From contig KV919081.1 in NCBI GenBank assembly GCA_002049455.2, positions 1 through 64,000 of the forward strand: 64,000 nt of DNA, in the 5' to 3' direction. Source of the DNA: Porphyra umbilicalis (lineage: Eukaryota > Rhodophyta > Bangiophyceae > Bangiales > Bangiaceae). A program made the position numbers and the translations under genes. The notes below the pieces were generated by a model. It saw only the letters and a program-made list of their open reading frames with translations. It did not search any database and was not told where the DNA came from. Shown piece after piece: positions 10,930 to 23,000 of this stretch. The stretch's first letter is position 1. The number at the start of each line of letters is the position of its first letter.

Positions 10930-11668
10930 TCAGAGGCTGTGGGCGGGAGGAGAGCGGGCCCTTCAGGGGCTCTGGGTGGGAGGAGTGCGGGCGGTTTCCG
11001 CAGCTTGACGCGTCACTACCATCGTTGCTCCCTCTGGCCGCCGCCACAGCCGACATCGGCGTCCTGTCCCCCGGCGTCCTGTCCCTACGGGGGGAAGCAC
11101 ATGAGCTCCCCCACTCGTACCAACAGCAAAAAAAGACGTGGCCATCCACGCAGTGGTGTGAGATTGGCTGACTGCTTGCGTGCGCCGACCTCCACCCCCC
11201 CCCCCCCCCACCCCTCCTCTCCACCCGACGCGGCAGTTGGCGCGCTTTACCCAGTACCCAATACCCAGTCATGCCCCCACTGGGATTCATCGACACAGCT
11301 GGGGAGGACGAGATACAGCAATGATCTGGTGCAGCACGGTTTTTTATGAACGCGGAGGTAACTGAAAAGAAGCAATCCTGGATGTGGCGCACATGACAAT
11401 GGAGATTCCACTGTCGCCCCGTCGCTCCGTCGATAGTCCCGGACGACAGGGGCCGGGGTCCTCACGTGCATGGGAAGGCGGCAGGACCTACGACTTTATG
11501 ACCAGCTCTCGGCAGCGGGAGGTAGTCGCTGCTGCCGTAGCCGCCACTGGGGCAAGGATACGCCGGCGTCGGGGAAGCACGGAAACAAAAGTGGAGCATG
11601 GCAACAGCGGCGGACAATCGGCACAGCACAGTGGGGCTTAGACCACGTTCCTGGGAGAGCCCGAATTT

Positions 11669-11692
11669 CCTTGTATACAGTTGTATACAAGG
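11669..11692. repeat. 24-bp palindrome
   Basis: CCTTGTATACA, then GT, then TGTATACAAGG: 11-bp arms with a 2-base centre. Several shorter palindromes of the GTGCACGA/TCGTGCAC type and GATGCA repeats follow through 12000. No gene could be assigned to 10930-13486. The region looks like old repeat debris, with 50% GC patches and CCATTGGCCA repeats near 12350-12385. Confidence 0.55.
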
Positions 11693-13486
11693 TTTTACAG
11701 GCCTCCATTTCTTGCACAAACGGCGGTTCTTCGTGCACGATTCTTGTATAGGAGTTGCACAGAGTCAGTGTCTGTGAAAGACTTATGTACCAAACCTGGC
11801 AGCAGTCATGCACGAATCGTGCACGTTGCGGTGCAGAATTTCTGCATCTCGCTGACAACCGTCATTCCAGTTGAACAGATGCATACGTTTGCATCCGGGC
11901 TTTCACACTATGGGCCTGTACACCATAGGAGGCGCTTCCAGAGACGCTTCTGATGCATCCAAAAAGTCGGTGTAAAATGCTCGGATGCAAAAGCACGCAA
12001 GTGAATTTTACTTCACACTTAGTATAAACACGGTTTGCACGAGAAAAACGCTGCGCACAGGCGTTTACGAGGGGTCGTGCAAGTTCTGAACGTGCTATTT
12101 GAGGGAAACCCGGGCTCGTAGTGCATCCAGCAACGAGGTGCACTGCGCTGCCAGTAGACCTCTGCTGCCAGCCAGCGCACACCTACGCACACACAAGCTT
12201 ACAGTGATTACGTGTACTTTCCTATATGCCCGAAACAATTTGACACCTTGGGTCCAACACATTACACTTTAGGAAGCTGAGCGCTATTCTACCCAAGCAC
12301 GAATGTTCGGAAAATCTGAACACTGGATGCTCAGATCGACACCCCATTGGCCAATAGTCCCATTCTGAGTCTACCATTGGCCAAGCATCCCAGTATGAGG
12401 GAATACTCTTCGGATATTCGGGGTATTCGGGCTTGAGTAGAAAGGCACGACCCAAGTCGTAGACGACAGATTGCTCCTTTGCTTTGTCCTCCATCCTCCC
12501 GCACTGGCTGATGAGAGCAAAGCCACCAATGTCGGTCAATCACAAAGTGTCTATATTATTGATGAAACGTGTCTAAATTTGTCTAATAGGGCCCACGTAG
12601 GTGCTTGTCAATGTGAATGTGCCCTAACGAACGTCGAGCCCCATTTTCGAATTTGGATAATTCTAACTCGATTCCATAGTCCCGGTGTCACGATAGAATG
12701 CGCATGTCCTATTCGAAGCCGAAATACGGCACGCACACTCTATTCAGGACGGTTGGAGTATGCTACGGGCCCCCTCATTGGCTGGGCGCCAAATGGTTTT
12801 ATTGTCATACGTGTCTGACGACGACCGACGACGCAAAACAACGACTGCGACACGATCGAGGCCCGATGCACTGGGCAGATGGTGACACGTGACCGAGGGA
12901 CTGATGCAGACGCAAACCCTGTGAGAGGCCGTGACGTACGAGGGCGACAGAGACTCGTGGCAGGCAGCCACAAGCATGCCCACACTCCATAACGTAGATT
13001 GATCCCCGGCAGCAATCGCGTTGCACTCTGGGCCCGACTTGTGCCTCTCGAGTCGTGCGAGGATTGAGAATCAGGGGGAGCGGTGGACGCGCAGCACATT
13101 CTACGTAACAGTCAGTGAAGTGTGAGCGCGTTGGACCTACACCTGTCGATGTGGATGTCGTAGTACTGGCTGCCGGCCTCTCCTACGTATGAGAGAGTCC
13201 TCAGCGCTGTTGAGCCTGATTGGTCATGCGACACGATTGGTTCAGCGACTATCACTGATTCCAAGGCTGTACCGGATGCCAGGTACGGCCCGGCTGCGCC
13301 AGAATATGCGCGGTCTGCTGGGGGTCCCAGCGGGGAGGTGTCCCAGAACCGAGGCGCACGCCTGCCCCTGTCGTCGCCGTGCCTCACGTGCTGCTGTGCT
13401 CGCCACCGTCGTGCTCGCCCCCGTCGTGCTCGCCACTGTCGTGCTCGCCACCGTCGTGCTCGTGGCCGGCGCCGCCTGCATTCACC

Positions 13487-15377
13487 ATGGACGCTGCAAT
13501 GACTGTGAGTGGGTGGGAGGAGGACGAGGGCGTCAACGATGACGTCACCACCTCGGTGGTCGTCGCCGCTCACGTGGTCACTCTTCTTGAATCGCGACGG
13601 CGGGCTCTCGCGGCCGCGCAAGTGCACAGGCCGCGGTACCGGGGCTCCGTGCCCGGTCGGTTGGCCAATCGGCCGCGAAATTTTGAGCATGGCCTCCAGT
13701 GCATCCTTCGCGACTATTTTGGCGTCGACGGCCTTCCCCCGGTTTTCGGTCGACAACAGTTTGAGCGACGATTTCGCGTGCCGTTGCCGGTCTTCCTGCG
13801 GATCTACCATGCTATCAAGGACCGCCCGTTTTGTGCGCAACGTGTCAACGAAACCGGGCAGCCGCAGGCCCATCCGCTTCAAAAGCTGGTGGCCGCGTTC
13901 CGCGTGCTGGCGTACGGAGAATCGTACGACCGCGCGGATGAGTACGTGCGCTTGTCCAGATCTACAATCGCGCGCGCGGTCAAGCTCTTCACCGAGTTCA
14001 TGGTCGACGAGTTAGGTCCACACTACCTGCGGCCGCCCACGCCCCCGGAGAATGAGAAGATCCTTGCCCGCAATGCTGAGCGTGGGTTGCCCGGCTGTCT
14101 CAGTTCTCTTGATTTCTCTCACTGGGAGTGGTCCTCGTGCCCTAAGGCGCGGGCGGGGACGTACCAGGGCCGGGATGGGCGGCGATCGATTGTGATTGAG
14201 GCCATCTGCGATGAGGACAAGTAAATCTACCACATCTTCGCGGGGAGTCCAGGAAGCCTCAATGATATTAACGTCCTGTACCAATCGCCTATGTATATGG
14301 ATGTTATCACGGGAAGTGGCCGCCCCGTAAGTTTTTGTTCACTGTGAACGGTAATACCCGAACTTTGCTTTATTACCTGGTGGACGCAACCTATCCCCGC
14401 TTCGCGATCTTCGTTGCCCCTTTCCCCAACCCGCAGACTGTCGAGCAGCGCACGTTCAACCGTCTTTAAGAGGCTCTGCGGAAGGACGTAGAGCGTCTTT
14501 TCGGCATCCTCACGGCGCGATTCCACGTCATGTTGCACCCTTGCCGAATGTGGACGGTCTCCCAGATGGTGTGAACGACGCAGACTGTTGCCATTCTTCA
14601 CAATATGGTTGTCGAGGAACGCAAAGCCGGTTTCCTGTCACGCTCGCGCTCTTCCCACTATGGGGTGGACGCTGCGGGCGCGGAGGCTGATCTGGGCGGG
14701 GGTGGCGCGGGCGTCGGCGCCGCTGACGGTGCGGGTGTCGGCGATGGGGCGGGCGCGGCTGGCGCGGCAGCTGGCGCGGCTGGCGCGGCTGCTGGCGCTG
14801 CTGACGGCGCAGGGGCCGGCGGCGGCGCCGCGAAAGGCGCTGGGGCGGACGGGGCGGACGGGGATGGCGCGGGAGCTGGCGCCGCCGATGGCTCAGAAGC
14901 TGGAGGCGGCGCCGCGGTAGGCGCTGGGGCCGATGGGGATGGCGCGGGGTCTGGCGCCGCCGATGGGGTAGGCGGCGCCGCGGGCGCGGCTGCCGCGGGC
15001 TCTGCTGACGGCGCTGAGGCCGGCGGTGGCGCTGCGGGCGACGCCGGGGCGGGCGGCGGTGGCGCGAACATCGGCGACGGTGCGCCGGGAGTGGCCGGGG
15101 GGGAGGTCACGGGGTGGGGGGTGGCGGGGCAGGAGGTTCTGGGGCTGGAGGCGCAGGTGCTGCTTCAGGGGGTGGGCTGGGCGACCTAGACGGAGCTCCT
15201 GGTGTTCCACCCCCAGCTCTGGGGGCCGCTTCGGTGGCCCCCATGAGCGAGTTCATGCGGATTCTGATGGCCACTGGCGAGGCCAAGTCCCGTGAAGAGC
15301 ATGCGGCACTGCGCGAGGATCTGTGCGCGCACGTGTTTTCGCAGCGTGGTGAGTTCTTGGCGCCTTACCTTGACTGA
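13487..15377 (+). pseudogene. PIF/Harbinger transposase (HARBI1-like), degenerate
   Basis: The start is the ATG at 13487 (CACCATGG context). The frame gives an acidic N-terminus and the typical DDE_Tnp_4/Plant_tran sequence: FRVPLPVFLRIYHAI, KLVAAFRVLAYGESYDRADE, LSRSTIARAVKLF. The catalytic residues can all be read: Asp at 14111 in LDFSHWEW, Asp at 14264 in GSLNDINVL, Glu at 14491 in DVERLFGIL. Breaks: TAA at 14222, a shift from frame 2 to 1 near 14330, TAA at 14467 and TGA at 14572. After MVVEERK a GC-rich Ala/Gly tract of about 400 bp interrupts the gene. A further frame change leads to MSEFMRILMATGEAKS and a plausible native C-terminus ending GEFLAPYLD at 15377. PIF transposases cut and paste elements with 3-bp target duplications, together with a Myb-like partner; such a partner lies at 17917-19707 in convergent orientation. 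Confidence 0.85.
14690..15110 (+). repeat. GC-rich Ala/Gly-coding tract within the transposase
   Basis: An imperfect short repeat based on GGCGCGGNTGGCGC codes on the plus strand for runs such as GAADGAGVGDGAG, and on the minus strand for Ala/Pro runs. It separates the conserved catalytic part of the transposase from its C-terminal helix. Expansion of a GC-rich triplet-type repeat within the gene is the likely origin. Confidence 0.65.
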
Positions 15378-15659
15378 TTTCTCTCCCTGTATCGTGTGTG
15401 TTGTGCACACCCTTCCCTGCGGCGTGGTCTGTGATGTTCGTTGTGCACGAGAGATCTGTTACACGATACGGGCGTGAACCTTGAAACGTGGTACACACAT
15501 GTTAACATTCTTCCCACTTCGGACATATGCACAATTGATCGGCTGATGCGCGTTCAGGGTTCTGGTATCGGCCGCGCGGCGGTTGCCGCCGTGGTCAAGG
15601 TGCTTCTCAGGTGGAAGCCTTTGCGAGGGCGGCCACCGTAGCGCAGACCACCCCGCACG

Positions 15660-16640
15660 CCGTCGTCGTCTGTGCGCGGCGGCGGCCGCCACCACTCAAC
15701 GCCGGGCACGGCGACGGCGGCCGCCGCTAGTGTTCCCCTAAAGCAGCGACCGCCGCCACGCCAAACCATGCGCGGCGGCGGCCACTGTACTTGTTGCTTA
15801 CGGCGGTGGCCGCCGTCGTGCCACATCACGCGCGGCGGCGGCCGCCGTACTTGTTCCCTTACGGAGGGCCGGGCGCCGCCAAGCCGCACCATGCGCGGTG
15901 GCGGCCGCCGCACCTGTTCCCCTGCGGCGGCGTCTGCCGCCACGCGGCACCACGGGCGGCGGCGGCCGCCGCACTTGTTGTGTTTGGCAGCGGCCGCCGC
16001 CGTGAAGCGAGAGGCGGCGGCCACCGTACTGATTTCCTTCGGCCGCTGCCGCCGCCGTGCGCCGTCACGTGCGGCGCCGGCCGCCGCACTTGCTGCTGAC
16101 GGCGGCGGCCGCCATCGTTCCATATTACGTGCGGCGGCCACCATTCTTGTTCCCTCACGGCGGAGCGGCCGCTGCCGTGCCGCACCATGCGCGGTGGCGG
16201 CCGCCGCACTTGTTCTGTTATGGCGGGGCGGCCGCCGTCGTGCCACATAACGCGCGGTGGCGGCCGCTGCACGTGTTCCCGTTCGGCGGCAGCCGCCCAC
16301 GTGCCGCATCACGCGCCGCTGCTGCCGCCGTACATGTTCGCTGGTGGCGGCGGCCGCCGCCGAGCACCGCCATGAGCGGCCGCAGCCGCAGCACTTGTTC
16401 TGTTACGGCGGCAGGCCGTTGCCGCGCCACACCATGCGCAACGGTGGGGGCCGCTGCACAGTCTTGCGGCGACGGCTGCCGCCGCCGCGCACCGCCGGGC
16501 ACTGGGGCGGTGTCGTTCGTGTTGTAGGGCAGCGGCGACCACCGCCACTTAACGGCGCGCGCGGAGGCAGCGGCAGCACTTGTGCTCGTGCTGCAGCGGC
16601 CGCCACAGCCGGTCGCACTGCGCGGGGTCGCCGGCCGCAC
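15660..16640. repeat. About 60-bp GC-rich minisatellite, roughly 1 kb
   Basis: Diverged units of about 58-66 bp repeat the pattern CACCATGCGCGG, CGGCGGCCGCCG, CACTTGTTCCC. They fill the space between the PIF transposase and its Myb-like partner. Every frame yields long Arg/Ala/Pro ORFs on both strands, so none is called. Sequence from 16640 to 17900 holds more GC-rich direct repeats (for example about 42 bp duplicated at 17430-17510) and no gene. Confidence 0.7.
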
Positions 16641-17916
16641 ACGTGGTCAGTCGGCGGTGGCCGGTGCTCGTGTGTCCGCCTGGCGGTGGCCGCTGCCAGC
16701 CACCGTTACCTACCGCAGCCGGCCCCCGCGCTGGGGCCCACTTGTGCCCGCCTGGTGGCGTCAGCCAGCAGCCACTGCCACGTTCCGCAACCCCTTCCAA
16801 GTGGGGGCGGCCGTGCGGACAGTGATCGGCGGCTGCTAGCCCGCGCAGCCGTTCCTGGCGGCGGCGGCGACAAGGGCGACGTCAGCCAGAGACCGGCGTG
16901 CACTGAAATCGCACCCCCGCCTCTCAGGTACACCGTGGCTGCCCCTCGCCCTACGCGGCGCCTCGCGCACGTGCGGCACACTTTCTGATTCATGTTTCCC
17001 CCCCCCCCTCTCATCCGGCCGTGGACGCAGTTCAGTCTCTGGCAGCGGCCGCCAAGCACGCACGTGCCCTCCCCACCCTCGCACAGCGACCCGCAAAAAA
17101 TGATGTGCGACATCTGAACTGACCAATTAGAGACGTTTCAATTATGATCAGAAAGAGACGTTGACCAATCAGAAAGGCGCCTCGCGATGCTGATGCAAGC
17201 TGCAAACAAGGTGTCGCAAACCGCCCAACACACACTGGGCACATCAGCGACAACGCCGCTAGCCGCTTGACGAAGGGCGCGGTGCGGCACCGCCCGACGC
17301 GCCGCTGCTCTTCGCCCACTGCGCCTATGGCGCAACCACCACCTCCCCCGCGACCGTCCTCACCCCGCCGCCGCAACCGCCCCACCACCGGCTGCCCGCC
17401 ACGGCCGACATGGCGCCCGCCGCCGCGGCGACGCCGCCGCCGCCGAGTTCGGCGTAGCGGCCGCCGCGGCGGCGGCGCCGCCGCCGAGTGCCGCGTAGCG
17501 GCCGCCGCGGCCGCCGCGGCAACTGACGTGTGCGCGCCTGGTTCGTCGTCGCCCGCCACGCCATCGCCCCGGCCCAGTGAGTGCCCATCGGAGTTTTGCG
17601 GCGCATATCGACGGCCGGCACGCACGGGAACGGGGGGTTCGGAACAGCGTGCCGTCACGCAATTTGGGGGACGCTGAGCTGCATCTCACTGGTGTACGAG
17701 AGTGCACAGACAAGTCATGTAGGAAAAAAAAAACCCTGCCCAATGGGGAAAAAAAACCTTGTCTTTCTACGGTTCCACGCGGCATCACAATCACACTCAA
17801 ACACAAACACCAAACGCAAAGGACAATCCCCTACCAAGCGGCACAGAGGAACAGATGGTCCGCGACCTCGAAACAAACAAGACAGAAATCAATACAATGA
17901 GCATGGGCATAGCGGC

Positions 17917-19707
17917 CTACTCCTCTTCAGACTCACTGGACGAGCGCCCGCACTTGAAACCAAAAGAATCGATGAGATCACTGTCAAAGGCATCGAAGCC
18001 GCCGCCGTCAGAGAACGAGTCGTCAGAGTCAAAGGCCGGCGGCGGCGCGCGACGCTTTTGGCGCCGTGAGGGCGGCGCACTCGGTGCGCTTTCTGGTGCG
18101 ACCACCACTGCCGCCTCAGCCGCCGCAACCGCCGCCAGTGAAAATCGCGCTGCCGACGGCGGCTCCGGCGGGATCGTCAAGTCGACGGTCGTCATCAGCG
18201 GCTCGTCCATGTCGGCGGCAGCCTGCTTGCGCTTGGTCGACTGCGCGCGGTGGCCGCGTTGCTTGTGCACGTCCTGGGCGGCCGCCCGCGCTGGCAGTAG
18301 ATGCGCATCAGCGGCTGCCGCCACCGTCGCCGCTGCCGTCGCCGGAGGGGCCACACTCGATGCCGCCGTCGCAGGTGCAGAAGAAGCGGCTGCGGCCACC
18401 GACGCGGTCAGCGTGGAGTCGGCCGCCGTGCCCTCGGCAGCCGACTCCGGCTGCGTCCTCGTCGTCTGCTCCACCGGCGCTGGCGTCGCCGGTGGCGGCG
18501 GCGGTGGCGGCGGCGGTGGCAGCGGCGGTGGCGGCGGCGGTGGTGGCGGTGGCGGCGCCGACGTCGTCGTGTCGCCGACGATGGGGACGTTCTCGTCTGC
18601 CGCGCCATTTCCCGTCGCCGAAATGTCTTCATGAGCGGCCTTTTCAGGGACGGGTACAGCGCCTGCGGCCTTGTCCTTGTTCGCCGCCCCCACTCTGTCA
18701 GCGGCAGCCGACGCGTCGGCCGCCTGCCCGGATGACGGGACCTTAATGCCCTCGTGGGCAAGCATCGTCTTGGCGTTGTGCGCCCAAAACGCTGCACCCA
18801 TAGGCGTTTCGCGCATGAAAGGAAGGCTGAAGGCCATCATGGAAGTTCGCTGCGGGGTTGCGTCGCCCAACTTCTCCACCGCGGTGGCAACGCGGCCCAT
18901 CGTACGGTCGTCGGCAATGCCATCGGCCCGGGCGCGCTTGGCCGCCTTACAGCCTATGGGGCGAGCCGCGCATGGCTCTTCCTCCTCGTCGTCATTGCTC
19001 TCATCTGCATTTCTCGGCGCCGCTCGGCCACCAGCAGCGCCGGCGGCCGCCGCATTCGCGGCCGCCGCATTCGCGGCGGCCGCCGGCGCGGGATCCCCGC
19101 CAGCAGCCGCCTGCTCAGCAACGGCCCCGCCGCCGTCCGCTGCAGCGGCCGCCGCCGCCCTTGCCGCGGCACGCGCGTGCGCGGCGGCCGACCGCTTCTG
19201 CAGGGCGGCAAATGTGGCGGCCGCCGACTTGAAGCGATCTTGGTCGTTGAGCACCTCCTAATACTGTGCCCATGGGCACGTGACCCGCTTGATGCGGCGC
19301 TTGGTCTTCTTCCCGGCGGCCACGTCGTCGGCGTGGTCACCGCGGATGCGCCCGTAAACGTTTGTGCCACAGTACAGGCCCTCCGCGCAATTGACAAGGT
19401 CCGCATGCGTCGTGATTCCCGTCGGCTTAGCCTTCCGCGCCTGCACAATGCAGCTCGAAAACTCCATGACGCCAGCCACCATCTTCGCCCACTGCTCGCG
19501 CAGCGCGTCGAATCCACGCTGGTGGCGCGCCGCCTTGACCGTAGTTTCCGTCTCATTCCGCATCAGGTGCTTCCACGACGTGAGCACCCGCCCCCAAAAC
19601 TCCTTTTCCGACTGGTCCGTCCCCCGGATGGGGTTGTTGGCTTCAATGAGCCACGCCTTGACGAGCGCCATGATCTCCGCCACGGCCCACGCCGGACCGC
19701 GCCCCAT
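17917..19707 (-). pseudogene. Myb/SANT-like Harbinger partner protein with one nonsense codon
   Basis: From the ATG at 19707 (A at -3, G at +4) a 596-codon frame runs to 17917, interrupted once by TAG at 19260-19258 (codon 150). Before the stop is a trihelix/Myb-like domain with Trp residues in GPAWAVAEIMALVKAW, EFWGRVLTSW and LREQWAKMV, then KKTKRRIKRVTCPWAQY. After it the frame continues with EVLNDQDRFKSA, Ala-rich and Pro-rich linkers (a run of about 20 Pro) and a Ser/Asp/Glu tail. Myb-like partners of PIF/Harbinger elements often carry a NAM-associated C-terminal region with W.VL.D..RF, so the TAG most simply replaces Trp (TGG to TAG). Orientation is toward the PIF transposase at 13487-15377. 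Translation upstream of 19707 stays open but is low complexity. Confidence 0.75.
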
Positions 19708-20295
19708 CGTGGTCGACGACCTCGCCGGCCGCAGTCTTGCAGACCTGCTCAGCGGATGGGCCACCATGGCGGCACGACGCCAGATACAGTTGCGGTCGGC
19801 CGCCGCTACAGCCCCGTCTGGACCTCTTGGGTACGGGCCGGTCGCCGCCACCAGCTGCAGGGGCAACACCGGCGCCTGGCACCGCCTGCGGCAGCACGAA
19901 GCTCCCAGAAAAGTGGGACGCGGCCGCCGCCGCAGTGCGGGAAACTGCCGCCGCCCTTGCCGCGGTCCGCTGGGCACTCTTTGCCGTGCGCTTGGCTGCC
20001 GCGGTGATCGCGGCCGCCTCCCGGTACGAGACCTGGGCAGCCGCTGACTCTACAGAGGCAGCGGCGGCCGCCGCGGCCGCTTTGGTAGCGGCGGCAACCG
20101 CAGAGTGAACTGCCTCTGCGGCAGCCGCACGACGCTCCGCCGCAAGACGCTCGGGGCTGCGAGGGCGCCCAAGCCTCCGCTTCCTCACAGCAAGCTGCGC
20201 CCACTGCTTGCGGGGTGGCCACACCCCAAACAACGAGAACGACGATGGAGGCGGGGACGACCCGTCCGCAGATCCCGCAGCCGCCCCACCACAAC

Positions 20296-22370
20296 CTAGA
20301 GCTCGGGCGGCGGCCTCGTCAGAGGATTGGGGGGCGGCGCGCCGTCGCTGGACCTCGGCGGGCGTGTCGTCGGGTTGGGGGGCGGCGCGCCACCGCTGGA
20401 CCTCGGCGGGCGTTTCGGCGGGTTGGGGGGCGGCGCGCCGCCGCTCGTCGTCGGCGGGCTTGTCGGCGGGTTGGGGGGCGGCGCGACGCAGCTGGACCTC
20501 GGCGGGCTTGTCGGCGGGTTTGGGGGCGGCGCGCCGCCGCTGGACCTCGGCGGGCTTGTCGACGGGTCGGGGGACGGCGCGCCGCCGCTGGACCTCGGCG
20601 GGCTTGTCGGCTGGTTGGAAGGCGGCGTGCCGCCGCTGGACCTCGGCAAGCTTGTCGGCGGGTTGGGGGGCGGTGCGCCGCCGCTCGGCGTCGCCGGGCT
20701 TGTCGGCGGGTTGGGTGGCGGCGTGCCGCCGCTGGACAACGGCCGGCTTGTCGGCGGGTTGGGAGGCGGCGCGCCGCCGCTGGACCTCGGCGGGCTTGTT
20801 AGCGGGTTAGGGGGCGGCGCGCCGCCGCTCTTCGTCGGAGGGCTTGTCGGCTGGTTGGGGGCCGTCGCGCCGCCTCTCGCTGCCGGCAGGCTCGTCGGCG
20901 GGTTGGGGGGCAGCACGCCGCCTCTTGCCGTCGGCAGGCTCGTCGGCGGGTTTGGGGGCGGCGCGACGCTGCTCGCCGTCGGCAGGCTCGTCGGCAGGTT
21001 GGGGGGCGGCGCGCCGCCGCTCGCCGTCGGCAGGCTCGTCGGCTGGTTGGGGGGCGGCGCGCCGCCGCTCGCCGTCGGCAGGCTCGTCGGCTGGTTGGGG
21101 GGCGGCGCGCCGCCGCTCGTTGTCGGCAGGCTTGTCAGCGAGTTGGCGGGCGGCGCGCCGCCGCTGGACCTTGGCGGGCTCGTCGGCGAGTTGAGGGGTG
21201 GCGCGCCGCCGCTCGCCCTCCGCGGGCTTGACGGCCGGTTGCCGGTCGGCGCGCTGCCGCTCGACCTTGGCTGGCTCGTTGGCGGGTTTGGGGGCGGCGC
21301 GCCGCCGCTCGACGTTGGCGGGCTTTACGGCCTGTCGCCGGGCGGCGCGCCGCAGCTCGTCCTCTGCGGGCTTGAAGCTCGAAAGTCTGGCGGACCGCCG
21401 CCGCTCGACCGCGGCGGGCACGAAGCCCAGATGTCAGGCGGAGCGCCGCCGTTCAACGTCGGCGGGCTCGTCGGCGAGTTGGGGGGCGGCGCGCCGCCGC
21501 TCGACCTCGGTGAACTCTTCGGCCGATTGCCGGGCGGCGCGCCGCCGCTGGACCTCGGCCGGCTCGTCGACGGGTTGGGGGGCGGCGCGCCGCCGCTCAA
21601 CCTTGGCGGGCTCTGCCTTCGTCGCTTGGGGAGCGCTCTGCCGCTCCACCTCGGCGGGCTCGGCCGTCGCTGCTCGGGACGGCCGCCACCCGACCTCGGC
21701 AGGCTTTGTGGTCGACGGGTGGGCGGCGCACCGCCGCCCCACGTACGCGGACTGGACAATCGTCGCTCCGGCGGCACAGCGCCGCCCCACCTCTGCGGGC
21801 TAGGCTGCCGTTTGTCGAGCGGCGCGCCGCTGCCCCACCTCGGCGGGCTGGACGGCCGTCGGTCTTGCGGCGCGCTGCCGGTCCACCGCGGAGGGCTGGA
21901 CGGCCGTTGGTCCAGCGGCGCGCCGCCGGTCCCCCTGGGCGGGCTGGACGGCCGTCGGTTCAGCGGCGCGCCGCCGCCCCACCTCGGCGGGCTCGGCTGC
22001 CGTCGGTAGTGCGGAGAGCCGCCACCCCACCTCGGCGGGCTCGGCTGCCGTCGGTCGAGCGGCGCGCCGCCGGTCCAACTCGGCGGGCTGGACGGCCGTC
22101 GGTCCAGCGGCGCGCCACCGCCCCACCTCGGCGGGCTCGGCTGCCGTCGGTAGTGTGGCGCGCCTCCGCTCCACCGCGGCGGGCTCGGCTGCCGTCGGTC
22201 TTGCGGCGCGCCGCCGGTCCACCTCGGCGGGCTGGACGGCCGTCGGTTCAGCGGCGCGCCTCCGCCCCGCCTCAGCGGCCTTGGCTGCCGATGGTCGAGC
22301 GGCGCGCCACCGCCCCACCTCGGAGGGCTCGGTGGTCGGGCCTCGGGCGGCAGCCGGCGTCTACCTTGCG
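20296..22370. repeat. 48-bp tandem repeat array, about 2 kb
   Basis: More than 35 units of about 48 bp, typified by GGCGGGCTTGTCGGCGGGTT, GGGGGGCGGCGCGCCGCCGC and TCGACCTC. Because 48 is a multiple of three and the unit lacks stops, several frames stay open on both strands. They give GGLVGGLGGGAPPL on plus (a 560-codon ORF), and PADEPADGERRRAAPQ or PPNPPTSPPRSSGGA on minus. I could not decide from substitution patterns whether any is translated. Toward 21700-22370 the units diverge, with GGACGGCCGTCGGT replacing the central part. Confidence 0.75.
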
Positions 22371-22569
22371 ATGGTCCCACCGGCCGTGGTGGTGGGGGCG
22401 GGCAGCAGCACTCGCAGCGGCAGTGGTCGAGGTGGGGGCCGACCGCCGCCACCCACTGCACCACGCGTCGGTGTTGACGGCTCCGCTGGTCGCTTCGCCT
22501 CTTGGTCTTGACCTCGCGTGTCATGCGGGTCATGCCGGTCACAGAGGGCAGCGGCGGCCGCCCTTTTGC

Positions 22570-23000
22570 AGGATATCAGCGTCCCCAGACGGCCGCCGGC
22601 AGTGCGAGCCGGCGGCGAGCACTGCCCGCAACCAGCGCCCACAGAGGTTGCGGCCGCCCGCACAGGGCATCGAGGGAAAAATCGCGGGCAATCGCAGCTC
22701 AAAGGCCACCCTGCAGCGGCTATTGGCTGGATGGCGCCCTCCAGAAACCTGGCGGCGGCCGCCGGAGGTGGCAGCCGGCGGCCAGCCCTGCCTGCAACCA
22801 GCGTCCACAGAGGTGGCGGCCGCCCGCACAGGGCACCGAGGGAAAAAGCGCGGGCAATCGCCGCTCAAAGGCCACCCTGCAGCGGCTATTGGCTGGATGG
22901 CGCCCTCCAGAAACCTGGCGGCTGCCGCCGGCGGTGGCAGCCGGCGGCCAGCCCTGCCTGCTGCCACCGCCACACAGGGTACCGAGGGAGAAGGCGCCAG
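22570..23000. repeat. 166-bp tandem repeat, about 2.5 copies
   Basis: A unit containing GCAACCAGCGTCCACAGAGG, GGGCACCGAGGGAAAAA and GGCTATTGGCTGGATGGCGC recurs with 166-bp spacing (for example 22631 and 22797; 22721 and 22887). 166 is not divisible by three, so the units cycle through frames; all stay open because of base composition. ORFs of 199-751 codons across this area are therefore discounted. A CCAAT core (ATTGG) is kept in each copy. Confidence 0.7.
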
